A stretch of DNA of 64,000 nucleotides, from positions 5,270,001 to 5,334,000 of the forward strand of contig NZ_CP109496.1 of NCBI RefSeq assembly GCF_036231355.1. Reading direction: 5' to 3'. The notes beneath the pieces were generated by a model that saw nothing but the letters and a program-made list of their open reading frames with translations, was not told the DNA's origin and searched no databases. Position numbers and translations under genes: made by a program. This DNA is from Streptomyces sp. NBC_01431. Its GTDB lineage: Bacteria > Actinomycetota > Actinomycetes > Streptomycetales > Streptomycetaceae. Below, piece by piece: positions 35,263-45,715 of this stretch; positions within the stretch are counted from its first letter, which is position 1; every line of letters begins with the position of its first letter.

Positions 35263-35291
35263 GATAACGATTCTGAATCAGAATGGTTATC
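35263..35291. promoter_or_regulatory. Large dyad operator upstream of thioester surface protein
   Basis: GATAACGATTCTGA (35263-35276) and TCAGAATGGTTATC (35278-35291) are complementary in 13 of 14 positions around one central A. This A/T-rich dyad is striking in GC-rich DNA. A candidate promoter, TTGAAT (35246-35251), 17 bp, GATTCT (35269-35274), overlaps it, so a bound dimer would block transcription. The shape recalls Fur-family boxes, but no family is assigned. Confidence 0.6.
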
Positions 35292-35445
35292 TGATGTCTT
35301 GGCGGCGGATCGTTGACTTCCGTATCCCTAGGATTCCCGCGTACTCACGGGGCACTTGAGTCTGCCGGCGAGGCACTTCCCCCAACGCGCACCCTCCGTG
35401 CACGCGCACCACCTTGCGAAAGAGCCTCGCCCGAAGGGGAATTCT

Positions 35446-36849
35446 GTGTTTTCAGCCGTTCACGGGCCTTCTGCCCGCAAGCGGGGTGCTCTGCGCCTCG
35501 CCACTGCCATAGCCGTCTCGGGACTCGTCGCGGCCGGTGCGATCGCCGGCGCCGGTGCGGCCGTCGCGGACACGCCTGACCAGCAGGGCCAGGGCGGCGC
35601 CACCGCCACCATCCAGGGCCTGGAGGAGGGCTCGTACGACCAGGCCGTCATCCACGGCAACGGCCGCGACGAGAAGGTCTCCGCCGGTCTGTTCCGGATG
35701 AACGTCGACGGTGGCGGCACGCTGCGCACGTACTGCATCGACATCCACAACCCGACGCAGACCGAGGCCAAGTACAACGAGACGCCGTGGAGCGGCACCT
35801 CGCTGAACAGCAACAAGGACGCCGGGAAGATCCGCTGGATCCTTGAGCACTCCTACCCTCAGGTCAACGATCTCGACAAGCTGGCCAAGGCCGCGGGCAT
35901 CACGGACAAGCTCAACAACGGCCTCGCGGCCGCCGGTACCCAGGTCGCCATCTGGCGCTACTCGGACGGCGCCAACGTCGAAGCCACCAACAAGAACGCC
36001 GAAGCGCTCGCGGACTGGCTGTTCAAGAGCGCGCAGAACGTCGCGGAGCCCACGGCCTCGCTGACGCTGGACAACGCGTCGGTGGCCGGCAAGGCCGGCC
36101 AGAAGCTCGGCCCGGTCACGGTGCACACCAATGCCGACAAGGTGACGGTCGCCGCTTCCGAGGAGCTCAAGGCCGCCGGGGTCAAGGTCGTCAACAAGGC
36201 GGGGCAGACCGTAAGCACCGCCGCCAACGGTGCCCAGCTCTTCTTCGACGTGCCCGCCACCGCCCAGCCGGGCACGGGCTCGCTGCGCCTCCAGGCCACC
36301 ACCCAGGTGCCGGTCGGCCGCGCGTTCGCCAGTGAGTCCAAGAGCCAGACGCAGATCCTGGCCGGTTCCAGCGACTCGACGGTCAACGCCGTCGCGAAGG
36401 TGACCTGGGCCAAGCAGGGTGCGATTCCGGCCGTTTCGGTGAAGAAGGACTGCGCCAAGGGCGGCGTGGACATCACCGTCACCAACAAGGGCGACGAGGC
36501 CTACCCGGTGACCGTCGGTGGCAAGACCATCGCGACGATCCCGGCCGGTGGCTCGAAGACCGTGCTGTTCCCCGTCGAGGAGGACCAGAAGTACGACTTC
36601 ACCATCGCCGGTCAGCACTTCTCCGGCGTCCTTGACTGCAAGACCGCCGGTTCCGGTACGCCCACCCCGTCCTCGAAGCCCAGCCCCGCCTCGGCCGGTG
36701 GCAGCTCGACCGGGACCACCGGCACCAACCTGGCCGAGACCGGCAGCTCCAGCGCCACCCCGATGATCGCCGGTGCGGCCGTCGTCCTGGTGCTGCTCGG
36801 CGGCGGCGCGGTGTTCTTCCTCCGCAAGAAGAAGGCGGCCGGTCAGTAA
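35446..36849 (+). CDS. Cys-Gln thioester-forming surface protein with LAXTG anchor
   Basis: Secreted, wall-anchored protein of 467 residues. The signal peptide (RKRGALRLATAIAVSGLVAA then AxA near 40) ends before DTPDQQGQ. Next is a thioester (TQXA) domain: Cys97 in TYCIDIHN and Gln166 in GTQVAIWRYSDG, which in this family cross-link to form an internal thioester able to bind covalently to host or surface amines. Beta-rich domains follow to about residue 390, then a Pro/Ser/Thr linker, LAETG at 429-433, a hydrophobic helix and RKKK. LAXTG is the class E sortase motif. The GTG has AAGGGGA 6 nt upstream. A strong terminator follows and a large dyad precedes it. Confidence 0.93.
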   Translation: MFSAVHGPSARKRGALRLATAIAVSGLVAAGAIAGAGAAVADTPDQQGQGGATATIQGLEEGSYDQAVIHGNGRDEKVSAGLFRMNVDGGGTLRTYCIDIHNPTQTEAKYNETPWSGTSLNSNKDAGKIRWILEHSYPQVNDLDKLAKAAGITDKLNNGLAAAGTQVAIWRYSDGANVEATNKNAEALADWLFKSAQNVAEPTASLTLDNASVAGKAGQKLGPVTVHTNADKVTVAASEELKAAGVKVVNKAGQTVSTAANGAQLFFDVPATAQPGTGSLRLQATTQVPVGRAFASESKSQTQILAGSSDSTVNAVAKVTWAKQGAIPAVSVKKDCAKGGVDITVTNKGDEAYPVTVGGKTIATIPAGGSKTVLFPVEEDQKYDFTIAGQHFSGVLDCKTAGSGTPTPSSKPSPASAGGSSTGTTGTNLAETGSSSATPMIAGAAVVLVLLGGGAVFFLRKKKAAGQ

Positions 36850-36888
36850 GCAGTCCGCTCAACACAGAGTGACCGCCCGCTGACGGGC

Positions 36889-36923
36889 AACGGCCCCGGT
36901 ACGCCTCGCGTACCGGGGCCGTT
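36889..36923 (+). terminator. Terminator of the surface protein gene
   Basis: A perfect 16-bp stem, AACGGCCCCGGTACGC (36889-36904) and its complement (36908-36923), with a 3-nt loop, 40 bp after the stop codon. It is followed by TCC rather than a T run. Confidence 0.88.
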
Positions 36924-37165
36924 CCTGTCGGGGCGCGGTGCTGCTCGCCCGAAGGCGGGGCGAGTTGACGCCGTGGGGCCGGACGGCTGAACAGTGGAGC
37001 CGATCCCGCAGGCCTGGCGGCGACAGTCGGTGACGGGGCAACTACCGGCGGGGGCGCCGGACGTCCAGGTCGCGGGCCCCGGGCGATACGGGTTTCCCCC
37101 GGGGGGTAGCCGTCAGGCAAGATGGGGTGTATCTGCCCACCCATCGATCTGCCGGACGGTTTCTC
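36924..37165. other. Upstream region of ettA, no gene
   Basis: About 240 bp without coding features. The right end (TCAGGCAAGATGGGGTGTATC, 37112-37132) may hold the ettA promoter, but no good -35 was seen. The G/C-rich left half has no further strong hairpin. Confidence 0.3.
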
Positions 37166-38830
<1,665 letters not shown>

Positions 38831-39289
38831 GTGACCGTGGCCCGTCATATCTACCACTGCCCGCTGCGCTGGTCGGACATGGATGCCTTCGGGCACGTCA
38901 ACAACGCGGTCTTCGTCCGGTACCTGGAGGAAGCCCGCATCGACTTCATGTTCCGGCTGGCGCCGGGCGACGGCTCGCCGTCGTTCCAGGGCGGGTCCGT
39001 GGTGGCCCGTCACGAGATCGACTACAAGCGGCCGCTGGTGCACCGGCACGAGCCGGTGATCATCGAGTCGTGGGTGACGAAGATCGGCGCGGCGTCCCTG
39101 ACGATCTCGTACGAGATCAAGGACCCGGGGGAGGGCGGCCAGGTGTACGTCTCGGCGTCCACCATCGTGGTGCCCTTCGACCTGGCGGCGGGGCGGCCGC
39201 GGCGCATCACCGCCGAGGAGAAGGCCTTCCTCCAGAAGTACGTGGACGACGGCACCCTGGGTGCCGGAGCGGAGCGGGCCGCGGCATGA
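38831..39289 (+). CDS. Acyl-CoA thioesterase (4HBT hot-dog fold)
   Basis: Hot-dog-fold protein of 152 residues, with the signature RWSDMDAFGHVNNAVFVRYLEEARIDF at residues 14-40; the Asp of DMDAFGH is the usual catalytic acid of 4-hydroxybenzoyl-CoA-type thioesterases. It is expected to hydrolyse acyl-CoA in the cytoplasm. The GTG follows the ettA stop immediately, and its stop overlaps the next start by ATGA, so the three genes form an operon. The substrate chain length cannot be told. Confidence 0.9.
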   Translation: MTVARHIYHCPLRWSDMDAFGHVNNAVFVRYLEEARIDFMFRLAPGDGSPSFQGGSVVARHEIDYKRPLVHRHEPVIIESWVTKIGAASLTISYEIKDPGEGGQVYVSASTIVVPFDLAAGRPRRITAEEKAFLQKYVDDGTLGAGAERAAA

Positions 39290-39978
39290 ACGCCGTGCTG
39301 CGGTTCGCCGATGCCAGGGAGGTGGCGGATCTCGCCGCCTTCCTCGGCAGGCTGATCCACTACGACCGGGCCGCCGCGGTACGGCTCCAGGCGGGCGGCG
39401 GGGCGCTGGCCGTCTTCGGCCGGCCGCCGTCGTTCGAGGTGCTCGCCATCCGCACGGCCCGGCTCCAGGACGAGTCCGTCGCGCTGGACGTGACGGTCTC
39501 CGCGGGCGAGCTCCTGGAGTCCCTCGACGAGACGGCCTCCACCGCCCGGGTCCCGGCGGCCGTCACCGGCCCGCCGTGGGCCGGGGTGCTGCCGCCGCGC
39601 GGCGGCTGGCAGCCGGTGCCGGGGCTGCCGGAACCCGAAGCGATCCGGGGCGCAATCGCGGCAGCCGTCGCCGAGTTCCGGGCCCGGGACGAGGCGTTGC
39701 CCGAGGAGCGGCGCAGCCGGGCCGAGCGCGAGCGGATCGGGCGTGAGATCTGGTCCCGGACGCTCGGCTCGACCGAACTGCCGCTGCGGGCCGTGCACGC
39801 GGCACAGTCGCTCGGCTTCCTCAGGCCCGTGCGGGTGCTCGCCCCGGCGGGCGCGCCGACCGGGCCCGACCCGGTGGCGCTCCTCGCCTCGGGGCCGTGG
39901 CTGCGGCTGCGCACCCCGTACGGTTCCGTCGCGGTACGCCGCGCGGGGCTCGGTGCTCTTGCGGTCAGCCCGGCCTGA
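39286..39978 (+). CDS. Conserved hypothetical protein
   Basis: A 230-residue protein with no domain that I recognise. It is Ala/Arg/Leu-rich and soluble, with an amphipathic helix at the start (VLRFADAREVADLAAFLGRLI), a strand-rich middle (ALAVFGRPPSFEVLAIRTARL, VALDVTVSAGELLESL) and a Pro-rich turn (PPWAGVLPPRGGWQPVPGLPEP). Overlap with the thioesterase gene (ATGA) means coupled translation and perhaps a shared process. The stop lies only 10 bp from the convergent globin gene. Confidence 0.8.
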   Translation: MNAVLRFADAREVADLAAFLGRLIHYDRAAAVRLQAGGGALAVFGRPPSFEVLAIRTARLQDESVALDVTVSAGELLESLDETASTARVPAAVTGPPWAGVLPPRGGWQPVPGLPEPEAIRGAIAAAVAEFRARDEALPEERRSRAERERIGREIWSRTLGSTELPLRAVHAAQSLGFLRPVRVLAPAGAPTGPDPVALLASGPWLRLRTPYGSVAVRRAGLGALAVSPA

Positions 39979-39987
39979 AACAGGCTG

Positions 39988-40392
39988 TCAGCCCTCCGAG
40001 TTGACCATCGACGCGGCCGCGTACGTCAGGTAGTTCCACAGCGTCTGCTCGTGCTCCGGCGACAGGCCGAGGCCGTCGACCGCGGTCCGCATGTGACGCA
40101 GCCAGGCGTCGTGTGCGGCCCGGTCGACCGTGAAGGGTGCGTGCCGCATCCGCAGCCGCGGGTGGCCCCGGCCGTCGCTGTAGGTGCGCGGGCCGCCCCA
40201 GTACTGCATCAGGAACAGGGCGAGCCGCTCCTCGGCCGGGCCCAGGTCCTCCTCCGGGTACATCGGCCGCAGCAGCGGGTCGTCGCCGACGCCCTGGTAG
40301 AAGAGGTGGACGAGCCGCCGGAAGGTCTGCTCGCCGCCGACCTGCTCGTAGAAGGTCTGCTCCTGAAGCGTGCCGCGCGGAATCTCGGTCAC
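39988..40392 (-). CDS. glbO: Truncated haemoglobin, group II (TrHbO-like)
   Basis: Small haem protein of about 134 residues. It reads TLQEQTFYEQVGGEQTFRRLVHLFYQGVGDDPLLRPMYP, with the FYEQVGG and LYP-type motifs of group II truncated globins. The proximal His is in RLRMRHAPFTVD, and the Trp/Tyr pocket residues lie in LMQYWGGPRTYS. Such proteins bind O2 or NO and are tied to redox or nitrosative stress. The GTG at 40392 (VTEIPRGTLQ) has GAGGGTG 7 nt before it and matches relatives; an upstream ATG would add 18 residues without similarity. It diverges from the methyltransferase gene. Confidence 0.92.
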   Translation of the reverse strand: MTEIPRGTLQEQTFYEQVGGEQTFRRLVHLFYQGVGDDPLLRPMYPEEDLGPAEERLALFLMQYWGGPRTYSDGRGHPRLRMRHAPFTVDRAAHDAWLRHMRTAVDGLGLSPEHEQTLWNYLTYAAASMVNSEG

Positions 40393-40531
40393 GGTGAACA
40401 CCCTCGCATTGTCATTCGGCCTGCCCCACTGCCGGTGGTCCGGCACCCCTCCATGGTCTCAGACCCGGTGGCCGAAGACCGGGGGCGTAGGACCACTCGC
40501 CTCCCGCGCTGCGGCGCAGCACAGTGGACGT

Positions 40532-41515
40532 ATGAGTGCGGAGAGCGCGGACCGGGCACTGAGGCGGGCCCTGGTGCGCGAGATCGTGGACGGCGGGGCG
40601 CTCGCGGACCCGGCCTGGCGGGCCGCGTTCGAGTCGGTGCCGCGCCATCTCTTCGTGCCGTACTACTACGAGAGCGCCCTGGGCGGCTACGAACGGCTGT
40701 GGGGCGAGGACCCCGACCCCGGGCGGCGCGAACGCTGGCTGGCCGGGGCCTACGCCGACGTCCCGCTGGCCACCCGGATGCGCGACGGTGACCTCGTCTC
40801 CTCCAGCAGCCAGCCCTCGCTGATGGCCCGCATGCTGGAGGCCCTGGATATCCGGGACGGCGACCGGGTCCTGGAGATCGGCGCCGGGACCGGATACAAC
40901 GCGGCGCTGCTCGCCCACCGGCTCGGCGACGACCTCGTGACCACCGTCGATCTGGACCCCGAGATCACCGAGTCCGCGCGGACCCATCTGGCCGCGGCCG
41001 GGTACCGGCCCGCCGTGATCACCGGGGACGGGGCGCGCGGCTGTCCTTCGCGGGCGCCCTTCGACCGCGTCGTGGCGACCTGCACGGTGGGCTCGGTGCC
41101 GCACGACTGGGCGGCCCAGTGCCGGGCGGGCGCGGTGATCCTGGCCCCGCTCGCGACCGGCCTCATCCGGCTGCGGGTGAGCGAGCCCGGCCGCGCCGAG
41201 GGCCGCTTCCTGCACACGCCCGCCTACTTCGTGCCGTTGCGCGGTACGGGATGGCAGGCGCGGCGGGCCCCCTACTCGGGCGGGCTGCCGCGCGAGACCG
41301 TGGCGAACGAGCTGTTCCGCTTCCTGCTCGAACTGACGGCGGGCAGCCTCGACCCGTACGAGGCGTACGCGCTGTGGCGGCGCGAGCAGCGGCCCCCACG
41401 CGAGCGGTTCGGGGTGACGCTGGACGGCACCGCCCAGTGGGCGTGGCTGGACGATCCGCAGGGGCCCTACACCTGGCCCCTGCGGGATACGCCGTTCAGC
41501 CGCGCCGGACCGTGA
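40532..41515 (+). CDS. Protein-L-isoaspartate O-methyltransferase-like enzyme
   Basis: SAM-dependent methyltransferase of 327 residues. The N-terminal part (RALVREIVDGGALADPAWRAAFESVPRHLFVP) and DGDLVSSSSQPSLMARMLEAL are typical of PCMT proteins, which repair isoaspartyl residues. SAM motif I is VLEIGAGTGYNAALLAHRLG, followed by TVDLDPE and, later, the PCMT-like FDRVVATCTVGSVP. The C-terminal 100 residues go beyond the repair enzyme and occur in actinobacterial variants whose substrates are unclear. Its 3' end overlaps that of the convergent FHA gene by 20 bp. Confidence 0.85.
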   Translation: MSAESADRALRRALVREIVDGGALADPAWRAAFESVPRHLFVPYYYESALGGYERLWGEDPDPGRRERWLAGAYADVPLATRMRDGDLVSSSSQPSLMARMLEALDIRDGDRVLEIGAGTGYNAALLAHRLGDDLVTTVDLDPEITESARTHLAAAGYRPAVITGDGARGCPSRAPFDRVVATCTVGSVPHDWAAQCRAGAVILAPLATGLIRLRVSEPGRAEGRFLHTPAYFVPLRGTGWQARRAPYSGGLPRETVANELFRFLLELTAGSLDPYEAYALWRREQRPPRERFGVTLDGTAQWAWLDDPQGPYTWPLRDTPFSRAGP

Positions 41516-42842
41516 TGGTCGTCCAGGCGCCCACGTGCACCCGGTCGCCGTCCTGTAGCGGCACCGGAACGTACGGCTGGATGGGCTCCGCGCCGCCGTT
41601 GATCGTGGTGCCGTTGGTCGAGTTCTGGTCGACCACCGCCCAAGTGCCGTCCGGCTGCTGGACGAGCACCGCGTGCTGGTGCGAGACGCCCGGGTCCTCG
41701 GGCGGCACCGACAGGTCGATGTCGGGGGCCTCGCCCGTGGAGTGCCGGCGGCGGCCGATGGTGATCTGGTTGCCGGACAGCGGGCGCTGCTGCTCGGGCG
41801 AGTACGCGGGCAGGTTGAGCCCGGCCGCCTCGGGGCCGCTGCGCTGCATCATCGCCAGGAAGTAGTCCCGGTCCGGGCCGATGGTGATGGCCCACGCGGC
41901 CGGCGCGGGCGGCGGAACGGCCTGCGGCCAGTCGTCGCCGCCCTGAGCCGGGCCGCCCTGAGCCGGGCCGCCCTGAGCCGGACCGCCCTGAGCCGGACCG
42001 TTGTGCGGCCAGTCGTCGTCGCTCCGGGCAGGGACGGCCTGCTGCGGCCAGTCGTCGTTGCCCTGGGCGGGACCGCCCTGAGCAGGGCCGCCCTGAGCGG
42101 GACCCGTCCGCGGCCAGTCGTCGGCGCCCTGGGCCGGTGCGGTCTGCTGACGCGCGCCCTGTGCCTCCTGGGACGGCGGCGGCAGCATCCAGTCGTCCTC
42201 GCCCTGCGGCTGCGGCACTTGCGGCTGCGGCGGCGCGGGCGGCGGGGGCTGCTGGAAGGCGGGCGGCGGCGGAGGCGGACCGCCCTGACCGCCGCCGAAG
42301 GCGGGCGGGGGCGGGGGCGGCGGCTGGAAGGCGTTCGGCGGCTGCTGCGCGGGACGCGGCGAGGGATCGGCGGCCAGCGGCTCGGCGGGCCGGTTCACCT
42401 GCGAGGGCCGCGAGCTCTGGTACTCGAACGGATCGCGCGGCGCGGGCGGCGGCGGGCCCTGCTGGAAGGCGGGCGGCAGATTCAGGCCGGGAACAGGGCT
42501 GGGACCGGGACCGGGGCCCGGAGCGGGGCGGGGACCGTTCGCCGGGCCAGGGCCGGGGCCGGGCTGCGGCATCGGCTGCTGCGGGGCCAGCGGGGTGTAC
42601 GAGGTCGCCGTGTTGGTGAGGAAGTTCCAGCGGCACTCCTCGCAGAAGGGCGCCCCGGCCTCGCGGGGGGTGCGGCACTGCGGGCAGAGCTCCGCCTGAG
42701 CGGTGGCGCTCGGGTCCCCGGGCCCCGGGAAGCCGTACGCGGGCGGAGGCGGGGGAGGCGGCGGCACGGCACCCATGCGATGGCCGCAGATCTCGCACCA
42801 GTCGTCGGAACCCGACTGGTGTCCGTTCGGGCAGGTCGGCAT
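41496..42842 (-). CDS. FHA-domain protein with N-terminal zinc ribbons and Pro-rich linker
   Basis: Phosphothreonine-binding protein of 448 residues. Residues 1-25 hold a zinc ribbon (CPNGHQSGSDDWCEICG) and about 50-75 another (CPQCRTPREAGAPFCEEC). Then comes a long disordered linker rich in Pro/Gln/Gly with DDW repeats, partly coded by 15-bp tandem repeats. The last 130 residues are an FHA domain: ITIGRRRHSTGEAPDIDLSV, the SHQHAVL core and NSTNGTTING. It is the last gene of the pknG cluster and a likely reader or substrate of that kinase, as OdhI/GarA are elsewhere. The ATG at 42842 has GAGGGGGA upstream. Confidence 0.9.
   Translation of the reverse strand: MPTCPNGHQSGSDDWCEICGHRMGAVPPPPPPPPAYGFPGPGDPSATAQAELCPQCRTPREAGAPFCEECRWNFLTNTATSYTPLAPQQPMPQPGPGPGPANGPRPAPGPGPGPSPVPGLNLPPAFQQGPPPPAPRDPFEYQSSRPSQVNRPAEPLAADPSPRPAQQPPNAFQPPPPPPPAFGGGQGGPPPPPPAFQQPPPPAPPQPQVPQPQGEDDWMLPPPSQEAQGARQQTAPAQGADDWPRTGPAQGGPAQGGPAQGNDDWPQQAVPARSDDDWPHNGPAQGGPAQGGPAQGGPAQGGDDWPQAVPPPAPAAWAITIGPDRDYFLAMMQRSGPEAAGLNLPAYSPEQQRPLSGNQITIGRRRHSTGEAPDIDLSVPPEDPGVSHQHAVLVQQPDGTWAVVDQNSTNGTTINGGAEPIQPYVPVPLQDGDRVHVGAWTTITVRRG
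41941..42000 (-). repeat. 15-bp tandem repeat coding (GGPAQ)n
   Basis: Four copies of CCCTGAGCCGGGCCG, the last two with one changed base, lie in the linker of the FHA gene. A less perfect set of three occurs at about 42060-42104. They encode GGPAQ units in frame, so copy number can change without breaking the gene. Confidence 0.9.
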
Positions 42843-42968
42843 GGAGTCGCTTCCCCCTCTCATCGTCCGGCCCGGCGGGCCGCAAGCTGTCGGTAGTTCT
42901 GGTGGTTCTGGGTGGATCTCGGGTAGCGCTGCTTCGATGCTTCTTGTTCGCTTCTTGCTACCGCTTTG

Positions 42969-44324
42969 CTACTTCTTGACGCGAACGGTCTTGGTGGAGC
43001 GCGTTTCGAGGGTCATCTCGTCCGCTTCCGCGACCTTCGCCTTCAGTCGCACAGTACCGGTCGCCTCGTCCACCACGTCCACCACCTTCGCAAGCAGTTT
43101 CGCAGTATCCGCGTTCCCCGAGGCGGCGGCCAGCTGCACCGCGCGGCCCAGCTTCGCGGTCGCACCGTCGACATCGCCCGACTTGCGGGCATCCAGACCC
43201 TGTTGGATGACTTGTGCCAGTTCGGCCTGGCCCGTGTAGTGCGCGACCTGGGGGTTGATGGAGGTGGAGGCCGCCATGTCGTCGGTCCACACCGCCCGCA
43301 CCAGACCCTGCGACAGCGTCTGCGCCGGACCGCCCTCGCGGTCGGGGACGACGAGCGAGACGCGTGCGGCGAGCATCTCCTGGCCGATTTGGGCCTGGGG
43401 GACCTGCACGCACACGTGGTAGTCGCGGGACTCGTCTCCCCATGAGCCCGTCGGGTAGTCCCCGGCGCGCGCCCCGCTCTGAGTGCGACGGTCCGTCAAG
43501 TCCTCGACGGTGGGCGCGACTTGCTTGACGAACTTGATCTCCACGCCGACCGGGTTCCACAGCCGCAGCGCGACGTCCGCGACCTCCTTGCCCATCGCGT
43601 TCTCCATCATCTGCGTGAAGTCCGCGGCCAGGTTGGCCGGATCCGCGACGATGTCCGCGGTGCCGAGCAGCGCGGAGGCGATGCCGGTGACCTCCTTGAC
43701 CTCCCAGTCGGTCCCCACGCCCCGGGCGTCGCAGGTGAACCGCCCGGCACAGGCCTGGAGCGCGGCTTGCAGGTCCTCGGGCGACTCGTGCTCGTTGCGG
43801 CCGTCGGTGAGCAGGATGCCGTGCCGGATGGGGGCGTCGGCGGCCCCGAGCAGCCGGTCGGCGAGCCGCAGCCAGGTGCCGATGGCGGTGCCGCCGCCCG
43901 CGCTCAGCTTGCGCAGCGCCTCCTTGGCCTCGGCCCGGCTCTTCGCGTCGGCGGTGGCGAGGCGGCCGTTGCCCGGGTAGACCTCGCGGGCCAGGTGCGT
44001 ACCGCCGACGACCGCGAAGGCGACCCCGTCGCGCAGGGTGTCGATCGCGGCGGCCGTCGCGTCCCTGGCGTTGCGCATCTTGGTCGGCGGATAGTCCATC
44101 GAGCCCGAGCAGTCCACCATGATCACCACCGCTGCGGCGGGGGACTGGCCCGGTATGGAGGAAGGCGAGGCCGCGGCCCCCGTGAAGGGAACGCCGAGGG
44201 TGCCGCCGCCCGTGGACGTCACGGTGACGATCGCGTTGACCTCGCGGCCGCCCTCCGGCAGGAACTCGTTCTGATACACCTCGACGGAGAACTGCGGCAC
44301 GGTGGACTTGGAGAAATTGGCCAT
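42969..44324 (-). CDS. VWA-domain protein
   Basis: A 451-residue protein starting MANFSKSTVPQFSVEVYQNE. The von Willebrand A domain has a MIDAS site, DCSGSM (in VVIMVDCSGSMDYPP), a Thr in GGGTAIGTWL and a late Asp in LLTDGRNEHE. After it come beta-rich parts and a C-terminal helical region with TPR-like character (ARKSGDVDGATAKLGRAVQLA). No signal peptide is present, so it acts in the cytoplasm, presumably as a metal-dependent protein-binding scaffold. AAGGAG stands before the ATG. It lies between the PP2C and FHA genes with short gaps. Confidence 0.9.
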   Translation of the reverse strand: MANFSKSTVPQFSVEVYQNEFLPEGGREVNAIVTVTSTGGGTLGVPFTGAAASPSSIPGQSPAAAVVIMVDCSGSMDYPPTKMRNARDATAAAIDTLRDGVAFAVVGGTHLAREVYPGNGRLATADAKSRAEAKEALRKLSAGGGTAIGTWLRLADRLLGAADAPIRHGILLTDGRNEHESPEDLQAALQACAGRFTCDARGVGTDWEVKEVTGIASALLGTADIVADPANLAADFTQMMENAMGKEVADVALRLWNPVGVEIKFVKQVAPTVEDLTDRRTQSGARAGDYPTGSWGDESRDYHVCVQVPQAQIGQEMLAARVSLVVPDREGGPAQTLSQGLVRAVWTDDMAASTSINPQVAHYTGQAELAQVIQQGLDARKSGDVDGATAKLGRAVQLAAASGNADTAKLLAKVVDVVDEATGTVRLKAKVAEADEMTLETRSTKTVRVKK

Positions 44325-44398
44325 CGGAAAGGGCTCCTTGAGGCTCCATGGACCCGAAGTGAAGGAAGTGAGCGAAGTGGCGCAATAGGGGCGTCGGC

Positions 44399-45715
44399 CT
44401 AGTTGTAGGCGGATCCTGCCCCTTGCGGCTCCACCGCGAACGGCAGCACGGCCACTGTTACGTTGTCGTGGCCCCCGCCGTCCAGGGCGTGCCCGACCAG
44501 CACCTGGGCGCTGTGCAGTGGGCGCTCGGCGGCGTCCGGCGGAATGACACGGGCCATTTCCTCCGCGGCCTCGGCGTAGTTCCACAGGCCGTCCGTGCAG
44601 ACGACCACCACACCGGAGCGGTCCGGTTTGAACGAGGCCGTGTGCGGGTCCAGTTCGTACGCGTCCGCGCCCAGCCAGCCCGTGATGGCGTGGGCCCTTT
44701 CGTCGGCGTACGCCTCGGCCTCGCTCATCAGGCGGGCCGCCACCATCTGCGCGGCCCAGGAGTCGTCCTCGGTGAGCCGGGCGGGCGCGGTCCTGCGGTC
44801 GTCGGGCACCCAGTACGCCCGGCTGTCGCCGACCCAGCCGACCACCAGCAGACCGCCCGCCGAGACCGCCCCCACCAGGGTGCAGGCGGGCGAGTTCTGA
44901 TGCCGGTGCGGATCCTGCTCGGCGGCTGAACTGGCATCACCAGCAAGGGAGTTGACCGCTTCGGCGGCGGCCAGGATCGCCTCGTGCATCGCCTGCTGCG
45001 GGTGTGTGCCCTGCGGCAGCGCCGCGAGCAGCGACTCGTTGGCGGCGTTCGCCGCGGCCTCGGACGCCTCGTCGGGGCGGGTCGCCGATGACACCCCGTC
45101 GCAGACGATCGCCACGACGGCGGGGGAGCCGTCGGGCAGCGCCGTCGTGGACAGCGCGAAGGAGTCCTCGTTGCGGTGGTGGCGCAGCCCCCGGTCGCTG
45201 ACCGCGCAGACCGAGCCGAGTTCCTGCTCCATGTGGTCGCGCTCGCGCGGCTGGGCGTGCCCGCAGTTCTCGCAGTAGCCGTCGTCGTCCACCCGGCCGG
45301 CCCGGCAGGCCACGCACACCTTGGTACCGGCCGCGGGCCTGGCGACATGGGTGTCCGGGGTCGGCTCCACGGCCCGCGGGTCGGGTGCGGACGGCGCGAA
45401 CCCCTCGGGCCGCTCCTCGCCCGCACCGGGCGCCTCGAACGGCGGCTGCACCGTGGGCAGTTGACCGCCGCCCGAGTCCGTTCCCGGCAGGTCCGTCGGC
45501 AGTTGTACGGGTGCGGGCTGCCCGGCGCTGTCCGCCTCGCGGGCGGCCGGCCAGTCGGGATCATCCGTGCCCAGGACGATCGTCGGGTGGTCCTGCGGCG
45601 GCTCGGGCACGGCCGACAGGTCGTACCCGCAGGCCCCGCAGAACAGGTCACCCGGCTCCAGTGGCTCCTCGCAGCCGGGGCAGGCGGCGAGCTGATGCGT
45701 CTGCGACATCGTCAC
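44399..45715 (-). CDS. PP2C-family protein phosphatase with zinc ribbons
   Basis: Ser/Thr phosphatase of 438 residues. Two zinc ribbons occur in the N-terminal part: CPGCEEPLEPGDLFCGACG near residue 12 and CVACRAGRVDDDGYCENCG near 135. The catalytic PP2C domain follows with VSDRGLRHHRNEDSF, VAIVCDGVSSATRPDE, GWVGDSRAYWV, VCTDGLW and GGHDNVTV, giving the metal-binding Asp residues. It probably reverses phosphorylation by the adjoining PknG-like kinase. The GTG at 45715 overlaps the kinase stop (GTGA); an ATG lies two codons later. Confidence 0.93.
   Translation of the reverse strand: MTMSQTHQLAACPGCEEPLEPGDLFCGACGYDLSAVPEPPQDHPTIVLGTDDPDWPAAREADSAGQPAPVQLPTDLPGTDSGGGQLPTVQPPFEAPGAGEERPEGFAPSAPDPRAVEPTPDTHVARPAAGTKVCVACRAGRVDDDGYCENCGHAQPRERDHMEQELGSVCAVSDRGLRHHRNEDSFALSTTALPDGSPAVVAIVCDGVSSATRPDEASEAAANAANESLLAALPQGTHPQQAMHEAILAAAEAVNSLAGDASSAAEQDPHRHQNSPACTLVGAVSAGGLLVVGWVGDSRAYWVPDDRRTAPARLTEDDSWAAQMVAARLMSEAEAYADERAHAITGWLGADAYELDPHTASFKPDRSGVVVVCTDGLWNYAEAAEEMARVIPPDAAERPLHSAQVLVGHALDGGGHDNVTVAVLPFAVEPQGAGSAYN

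Noticed and set aside
43521..44402. Plus-strand frame opposite the VWA gene
   Set aside because: Its composition (Arg/Gly/Leu/Val/His-rich, no motifs) is that of an antisense reading of a real gene with MIDAS motifs.
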